Assembly (NCBI GenBank): GCA_947034895.1
Contig: OX344764.1
Location: forward strand, 12,400,001 to 12,464,000
DNA from: Rhytidiadelphus loreus
Lineage: Eukaryota > Streptophyta > Bryopsida > Hypnales > Hylocomiaceae
DNA length: 64,000 bases
Reading direction: 5' to 3'
The translations under genes and the position numbers were made by a program. Below, in pieces: positions 56,966 through 64,000 of this stretch. The notes beneath the pieces are model-generated. The model searched no databases, had not been told where the DNA came from, and saw only the letters and a list, made by a program, of their open reading frames with translations. Every line of letters begins with the position of its first letter. The first letter of the stretch is position 1.

Positions 56966-57594
56966 TTAACCCCTAAAGGAGGTTGCCTGACCTAATACGG
57001 TGACTATACAAAGCACCTGGAAAAATACAAGTGGCATTTAGCTTGGGCAAAGAGTGTCATATGGGTCCAATTTTTTTGTGAGGCTTACAAGACCGGTAGG
57101 AAAGCCTGTTATGCAAGCTGCATAATTTTTGAATAAGCGGTTCTAGATGAAAAAAATTCTTGTATAAATGCAACAGTGAGGAATGAGGTTGTGAAAATGC
57201 CATATGGGGAGATTGCAAGCTGTAGAATGTGCATAAGACGTCCAAAAGATATGCCAAAAAATCGTGCTATTGCTCCTTTCAAATGACATATAGCCTGAGC
57301 AAACACAATTGCATTACATGAACACACAATTTTGTCAAATTTTGCAACACACCACACCCTGTGAAGTTGCCAAAGAGTAGAAGTATGCGGTGGTTTGTCA
57401 AGCATGTGATACAAGACGGATGGCAACGTCGTTGTAGGGACCACCGTGCAACTACCGTGCATACTAGAGGACAAGCTTGAGCCGGTTTGACAGTCACATT
57501 CTCGACTTCTTCAACCTGTATTTAGATTGCAATACTACAGGACACCCCATGCCAAAATCAACTCAACCAATGATACTCTGGGAACTAGATACAA

Positions 57595-57733
57595 ACGGTT
57601 GAGGAGGGATCTACATGATAGGAAACTGCCTTCAGCTGAATGAAAACTACATAAAAACGGTTGAGGAGGGGTCTACATGGTAGGAAACCACCTTCAGCTG
57701 AATGAAAACTACATAAAAATGGTTGAGGAATAA
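57595..57733 (+). repeat. 62-bp tandem repeat, 2.2 copies
   Basis: Units start ACGGTTGAGGAGGG at 57595, 57657 and (partial) 57719, nearly identical. They lie downstream of the transposase gene within the piggyBac-like element. Confidence 0.85.
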
Positions 57734-58780
57734 TCACTGAACAACAAAATGAGTTTCCTTCTGGCTATAGTAAGACTTGCATTCAAGAACCTTGTCCGAT
57801 CATAGATACATGATATGAACCAAATGTAAAATGAGCCTAGTAACTATGAGCATGTGAGATGCCGCCCGTCTGATGAGCCTCACAAAATGGTAAGACTTTC
57901 CTATGGATTTGGCGTTCACCATGATGTTGCTGATCATTTCTTATTACTGATCATTTATTAGTAAAGCTTGCATGCCGTATCCAAGCCAAAGCTGACAGGC
58001 ACTTGCTTAGACTTCAAGTCCTTGTTGATGGTCTCTCAGCACTCCAACACTCTTGTTTTCAACTTCTTCACTCTGAAATGCCTCCATCTAGAACAAGCAT
58101 GGTGTGAAGAGAGCAACTAGACCTCAAGTAACCAAGGTGTTACTTATAGTAAAAGCTCTAAGAAGGCAACAAACTTGTCACACACCAATGCAGCTCACAT
58201 GAAAAAAATAGCGGGGAAAGAGGGCTTGCAACTGAGCGTGGATAGACCCATTTCATGATTTTGTAGATGCATCTCTCATCAAATATTAGAAAATGCAAAC
58301 CTTGATGCAAGCACAAGAAAAACTACAATCTTTTGAAGTGGGTGATCTCATCATATGACTTTAAGGAATTTCATGCAACATCAACTAAATAGTGAATAGC
58401 ATATGTGTCTCAAAAGAGTTATGAAAAATATGAGACCTACTGTCATAATGGTAGTTCATGGTCATCAAAAATTGTGCCTAGATTGTTCATCACCACCTGT
58501 AGGCATGAAAGACCAAAGCATTTCAAATCTACAGTAACGGTCATTGTTCGACGGTCCAAGTTCAACTCTTGAGGACTAAACACTATTAAATCCTTGTCCT
58601 TCAACCATTGTTCCACCATGAACTAGCAAGTATGTCGTACTCTCATTGTTGTTCCATGGTTGCAACTGCCTTGTTTTGGTGTATGATAGAGCACATCAGC
58701 ATCCCAATCAAAGACTTGCATAGGCCGTTGTCGATTTTGTACTCCAAACATTCAAACAAGGATGCAAAACCACACCTTCG

Positions 58781-59032
58781 TCAATACCTAGAAAGATTTA
58801 GCCGTTCATGAACGGCATGGTAGCACTTCTGAGGGCACATCCATCGGTTTCCACATGCTGGACAATACCAACGCCCTACATGCTCACATTCAATGCATCG
58901 ACGTTTGAGTTTTGATTGCCAGTGGGAATGCACAGGATCAGGCCTTCTTTGACGTACAAGGAGTTGGGCTCCTTTCTAGGATCGTGCTTCTAACCAAGTA
59001 TTTACTAAATGCTTTCCAACATCAATTTTGAA
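58781..59032 (-). pseudogene. Severed C-terminal Cys-rich domain of the piggyBac transposase
   Basis: In the same frame as the transposase, beyond its TAG (59035-59033) and a second TAG (58978-58976), the reading encodes a Cys-rich zinc domain: CIEC, then YCPAC, then WMCPQKC with following His residues, ending at TGA 58783-58781. piggyBac transposases normally end with such a domain, which binds the element ends. The linker between the two stops still looks coding (FKIDVGKHLVNTW). Confidence 0.8.
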
Positions 59033-61482
59033 CTACATGTGGGTTTGAACTTTTAACCCAAGGTCCTCCATCTGCGAGCAGTAGACGACGTAGGAATTGA
59101 CCATGCTCTGATCAATTACAAAAAACAACAGTTTATGCCACCATTTGTGGCTTCTCAATTGGGATGAGTAACTCGAACGTAGTTGATCTGAAACATCCAC
59201 TCCTCTCATGTACTCTTGATATTGAGTGTAAATAGGGGAAGATAGTACCATTAATTGACCCTTCATGCCAGCAATCCTACGAAGTACAACCACACCGGGC
59301 TCCCAAGGGCTAGCAGCAGTGCTCAATAGAGTCACAAGCTTTTTGTCTTGCCAAGAGACAACTCCCATTTGTCTATGGTCATGGGTACGAATGAGCATGG
59401 ACCCTCTCACAACGTTATTGCTGGGACGGTAAAGCCCAAGAGGCAGGTTTTTACTTGAGCGACGTACTATTCCAGTAGCCCACATGCCAAGCACCATGAG
59501 CTCATGGAAAAGATTTACACTGGCAAATAAGTTGTCTACAACTAGACAATGAAAGCGTTGCTCAAGCCCCGCTATCATTCGTAAGACAACATGGTATCCT
59601 AACCCGTGTTCACCAAGGCCAATACCTTCACCAAGATAGACTTCAATGTTAGAAACAAATTTGGACTTTGAGCTGGCTAGGACCCAACATTTAATCCCGA
59701 ACCTCACTGGTTTTTCAGGCATAAATTGTCTGATAAAACAGTATCTACCCTTATAGGGAATTACACACTCATCGACTGTGATCTCACGCTCAAGATTGTA
59801 AATGTCTTTCGAAACATTTACAAACATCTCAATGACCCATCGTGTTTTTGCTATCCTGTCGAAGTGTTGGGATGTTATATCTCGCACCACTTCTTCATTG
59901 TCTACTAGGTGTAGACATCTCAATATTTGCTCCCACCTAGCAAGACTCATGACCCTTGCTATCAGATTACAGTAAATAAAGCCCTCACTCCACATCCAAT
60001 ATTGTCGAGTAGAAGGTAGCCTCTTCACACCCATAAGTATACAGATCCCGAGCCATGCACGAAGCTCTATTATGGATAGGTCCTTCCACTTCGGGCCTCC
60101 TTTTGTCCGTGGAACTTCATCTATACTCGAACGTTTGTGTACACGGATCTCAACTTTAGCATATCGGTTTGATTCAAGCACTATTCGAGCAAGGGTTTCA
60201 TCACTCCAGTATATATTGAAAACATCCTCTGGTTTTGGTAGACCCGACTCAGGTGGATGCCTAAACCCTAGAGTAGGTCCGCAGAAATTGTCCCTTGTTC
60301 CTAATAAAGAAACACTCTCTGAATTCCAAGACTCTATACGATAAAATGATTGCAATTGATTTGTATCAAGATGAATAGGCTTGAATGACTCTGGGCTTTG
60401 CCGCCAATCCTCAAAGTCAGCTGGTATTGGTCTTCGAGGAGGGACATAGTCGCTCAGGTCTTCATCAGAACTTTCCACAACATCCTTGAACGTAGGAATC
60501 CAATCTTCACCGGACGAATTTGCACTATCGTCATCCGGTAATTGTGCGTCATTATTCGGCATGTCCGCATCATTTAAGAGCATGTAGTGAGGAAGAGTTG
60601 TGCTCACCTTTGGAAAGGTTGTCCGGGCCGTGGAATCTTGTGTCCCATCGGCTCCCTCCACATCTGATGGCACCTTGTATTCAGATATGGGTCGATCCTC
60701 AAACATCCTTTGTTGTGGATAAAGGTCACTTAGTAGCTCAGTGTCTCCTTCAATTCCACTCCCATCTTCAGGAAGCAGCGCCTTTACACATGGACTAAAA
60801 CAATGTTGGCGTGTTGCCCATCCGTAGCCATGACCTGCCTCGCTACCTTGAGCCCCCATTTGTGGTCCAAGAGCCATACATACATTCTCTATTGGGAAGT
60901 GCATGTGAGAAGCAAAGCCACTGATTTCACAAACCACCATAGTCTTATCAGATGTGGCATGAAGGTACTCTGCTACAATGGTTCCTTGCATCCACGATGG
61001 AGTATATCCGGTATGAAATGACGATTCCGAAAGGAACCTATTTGGAATCAATATTGCCCATCCTGCTCGTTCAACATTCCACTTCCTTTGTCTAGTGCTA
61101 CCATTTGCATTGTCCAATTCTACATTTGGGATGGATTTTGGCATGATACCGTGCTCAACTGGACTATCACACAAAGATGTAATGGATCTCCAAGTTGGAT
61201 CTTCAAGAACGTGGTCCCATAAGCTTATATTGCGTGTGCCCATGCTATCGCACGTCTCACGTGATTCAGGTGCCTGGTAGTGTTGCAACACTGCCCAGAT
61301 ATCTCCATCTGCAGCGACCTTCTGTTGGAGCTCAAAATTTAGAGCCTTTCGTGCCCTTGTAGTCACTCCTGCTACAATATTTGGTTCGATGTTCATTGGT
61401 GGTTGCCAATTCCAGGGCTTTCGTGGATTCACCTCTTGAGTTTTTCCTTTCTCTTCCCTTGTTGCCTTGGCTTTCTTTCGAC
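59033..61482 (-). CDS. piggyBac-family transposase, main exon (DDE_Tnp_1_7)
   Basis: Cuts and pastes DNA at TTAA. The main exon begins after an acceptor (AATGCAG) at 61483 and runs to TAG 59033. Numbering from the first GTG-coded position of the long frame (61432): acidic, Ser/Asp-rich N-terminal half to about 390; DDE_Tnp_1_7 domain from about 395. Catalytic Asp residues are in VDECVIPYKGR (about 554), VVDNLFAS (about 633) and GVDVSDQ (about 746). IRQFMPEKPVRFGIKCW is also a family signature. No lesions in the catalytic part. GTG 61432 is not the start: basic residues (GRKKAKATREEK) precede it and join exon 1 in phase. The C-terminal Cys-rich domain is cut off by the stop at 59033. Confidence 0.93.
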
Positions 61483-63770
61483 CTGCATTGTTAATTCATT
61501 CTTACCATTAGTCTCATGTTTCCAATCCTCAATGCTACAAGAATATTCCATGATGGAGGCAACAATGCAACACAGTGGACTCTATTTAAGGTTAATTTAT
61601 GCTACAAGCTATGGTAAGAGACTACAGTTTAGATTAATTCTACAATAATCCAATTCCTAGCAATAAAAAACCTACTAATCCCATACAGCAAATCACATTA
61701 CAATTACAATTATGAAACACCCAAATATACAAAATAATCAACAACCCATAAGTTATCACAGGTAGACCAAAAAATCACACTTTTGACTACCATTTCAAAT
61801 TCAAACAAAACATCAAAGATAGTCCAAAATTGAAGAGAGTGGATTGGATACAGAGATTGAGAATTTGAAGGTATTTTATAGACATATTATTAACAATATC
61901 AAAAAATTTAATCTATTAAATCTGAATCCCACAATAGCAACATGCCATGACTTCAATCTACAATCACTTCTAACGTTAGTCTAATGTATTGGAGTTGAAA
62001 AGAAGTGTCCAATTCCGTCACATTTTGTTCTTAACCTCCAACCTTTCATCAATTGTGTACAATGGAGGCTTCTTAAAAACCTATCACCAAAACGGTTGAG
62101 ACTTATAAATCCCTCGCACTCACATACTTCTTACTCGTAGTCTAAATAGGGATGCATTGGGTGCAAATTGTCAAAAATAGTTGTATAGCAAAATCCTACA
62201 AAAAAACTAATAAAATCAATAGCCTAAAATCGTCCAAAATAGTTGTATAGGAAAATGATAGCTATGATGCTTTCTTTTGGTATCTAGAAAGGATGGCAGA
62301 GTCTATATAAAAATTTTGTACCCTCTCCAATGTAACTTTGTACCCTAAATCCAAACCAGAAGCTCAGTCATTTGCAAAATTGAATATAAAATGCACGATC
62401 AACTATGACAACGTTGTTCATATTTTCCTATTGGCACATGCCAAGTCTACTAGCAAATGGAGTTTGGCATTCATAAACTAAGAAAATGAAGAAAAAAATA
62501 AACCTATTGTCATTTGAAATGAAGAATGAACAGAGATTCAGAGGCATGGATACTCATGGCAAGATTGGGTAGAAACCTAATATTTTTTGCTTAGACAATG
62601 TTCAAAGTATAAAACCTTCCATTTTCACTCAGAATGGAAATTGCTAAGCATAGACATGAGTAAGATTGTCTAAGACAATTGGAAATGATACTAGGCTTGA
62701 AATATTGGACAAAATTACGATAGAAATCTAAATTAACCTTACGAGAAGGGAACAATCGATAAAAAAAACCCGGAATTCTAAGCACTTCATGACTGCAAGC
62801 TTGATGTCCAATAGGTGAATCATTGTTAGGTGTCAGCAAGGACCAAATATCTTCATGAAAGTATCTCCAGACTCTTCATGAAAAATTAACATCATCCAAA
62901 TATCCCAAAATCTATACAAATAAAAAAAAACTAAATCCACTGTGTTCCGTATTTCGCAAAGAATTTCTATGGTCAATTTCGTTAAAATGGCGGTATTCCA
63001 TTAAAATGGCACAAAATGAAACCATTGAAATAATGAAAACAATGGAAATATTTTCCGAGGGGAGTGGAAATGCGTGAACTAGGAGTGATTTGAATGCGCT
63101 AGGCATAAAATTGGCACATGTATGACCCTATCATGGCACACTTATTCTCCATTTGTAGAAGATATTCCATTGAAATGGCATGTGGAATACCGCCATTTTA
63201 ACGAAATTGACCATTTCTCTAATTAACCATGACTATGTGTATGTATATGCATCTCAAAATTGTCACTTGTGGATATGCATCTCAAAATCTCACAGTAAAT
63301 CGAAATTGAGTGTGCGTGTGTGTATGTGTCAATTTTGCTTTACTGTGAGATTTTGAGACGTTGAATTCTTATAGCATAGAGAAGCCATGGCATTCGAACA
63401 CTCAATTCCTACAATCTAAAAGCTCAAGCATTCAAAAGCTCAAGCATTGAACTCCTACAATTCAAAAGCTGAAGTATTCAATTGCATGCCACCATTCATA
63501 GTCATCACTCTAAGAACGTAATTAGCAGTTTGCTACTAATCGCACTACTAACTCCATAGAATGACGTATTATGGGTCCAATGCTGCAAATAATTGTGAAT
63601 TTGAGCAAAGGCTTCAAATAGTTAACAACTATTCTGATCTTTACAAGAATGAAGAACGAGAAGATGAATCTGGGAGACTTCAAGCAGAAGATGTGAAGGA
63701 GGTAGCAAGTAAATATTAAACCCCGAATGTGCCAATAAAAGGTCCAACAACATGCATATGCAGCACTTAC
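61483..63770 (-). other. Intron of the piggyBac transposase gene
   Basis: AT-rich, stop-dense, with the 242-bp inverted-repeat element at 62971. No other gene seen; several TG-rich stretches (63309-63335) are simple sequence. Confidence 0.55.
62971..63212. mobile_element. Inverted-repeat element (242 bp) in the transposase intron
   Basis: Perfect 30-bp terminal inverted repeats, starting GGTCAATTTCGTTAAAATGG (62971-63000 and 63183-63212). Flanks ATTTCTAT and ATTTCTCT could be an 8-bp target duplication with one mismatch. No coding content. Superfamily uncertain (hAT- or Mutator-like by duplication length). Confidence 0.75.
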
Positions 63771-64000
63771 CAGTTTCTTGAGTAGTTGGTTCTAACATAG
63801 GCGGCCCTTCATCATCAAATACTTGTAGTGGCAGAAGTGTTTGTTGGTCATGGCTTGTTTTTTGGCCTCTTCGTGCACGTGCCTTCTTGACCTTTGTTAC
63901 ACCTTGAATTGGCTCCTCGCGCCCCGTTTGGCTTGGTAGTAACTCTTTCTGCTTGCGAGATGCTCGAGGTTTCCGTTCCTTCACCGTAGGTAGCACATTC
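63771..64000 (-). CDS. piggyBac transposase upstream exon (partial, runs off the window)
   Basis: Open frame to the window edge, ending at donor CTG|GTAAGT (63771/63770). Phase 1 fits the acceptor at 61483 across a 2288-bp intron, giving ...TTQETG-RKKAKATREE. Rich in Lys/Arg (RKPRASRKQKE, VKKARARRGQK), like nuclear-localisation or AT-hook-like segments. No start visible. Confidence 0.65.

Larger units (their letters stand above)
56966..64000 (-). mobile_element. piggyBac-like element carrying a transposase gene (right end outside the window)
   Basis: TTAA (56966-56969) is followed by CCCCTAAAGGAGG, matching the ends of the small TTAA elements (CCCCTAAAGGACC) at 11 of 13 bases. The transposase gene reads toward this end and starts beyond 64000, so the element would exceed 7 kb. 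The border assignment rests on the terminus only; the right end is not visible. Confidence 0.65.

Overview
The window reads as a nuclear segment of a land-plant genome. Support: AT-rich intergenic DNA, GT-AG introns, (TTTAGGG)n plant-type telomere motifs, and plant families (class I HSP20, caffeate-type O-methyltransferase, secreted PQQ beta-propeller, plant-type DUF659 hAT transposase). A piggyBac-type transposase and TTAA-flanked elements make a seedless plant (lycophyte, fern or bryophyte) more likely than a seed plant. That last step is inference.

1-27 kb is a nested transposon pile. LTR-like copies lie at 1241-1899 and 25423-26974, with a decayed Ty3/gypsy RNase H/integrase remnant in front of the second. 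A CACTA-like element (about 4165-5352 and 21197-23604) is split by a 15.8-kb hAT element at 5353-21196. This hAT has 10-bp termini (CAGGGTTGTC/GACAACCCTG) and a perfect 8-bp target duplication (CTTGAGTA). It carries a BED/DUF659/hAT-dimerisation transposase (+), a divergent protein-kinase gene (-) and a coiled-coil RING-H2 gene (+). GC-rich CCGTCC arrays sit at both ends and beside the promoters of the two cargo genes. All three genes carry nonsense or frameshift lesions here, so this copy is dead, but its architecture is intact. It is the most novel object in the window.

27-31.4 kb, 41-48.5 kb and several introns hold small inverted-repeat elements. Most are TTAA-flanked with CCCCTAAA-type termini (piggyBac-like); one is a TA-flanked mariner-like element. 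A second CACTA-like element (42045-46293, TGA duplication) contains a nested TTAA element. The piggyBac transposase gene (58781 to beyond 64000, minus strand) lies inside an element whose left end (TTAA plus CCCCTAAAGGAGG, 56966) matches the small elements. Its C-terminal Cys-rich domain is cut off by two in-frame amber codons.

Apparent host genes are: a secreted seven-repeat PQQ propeller protein (31602-36229, four exons), a class I small heat-shock protein (37851-38363) with a heat-shock element and TATA box, a lipocalin-like secreted protein (39225-40980, two exons, start unclear), a small two-membrane-segment protein (51249-51476), and an O-methyltransferase (55846-53535, four exons).
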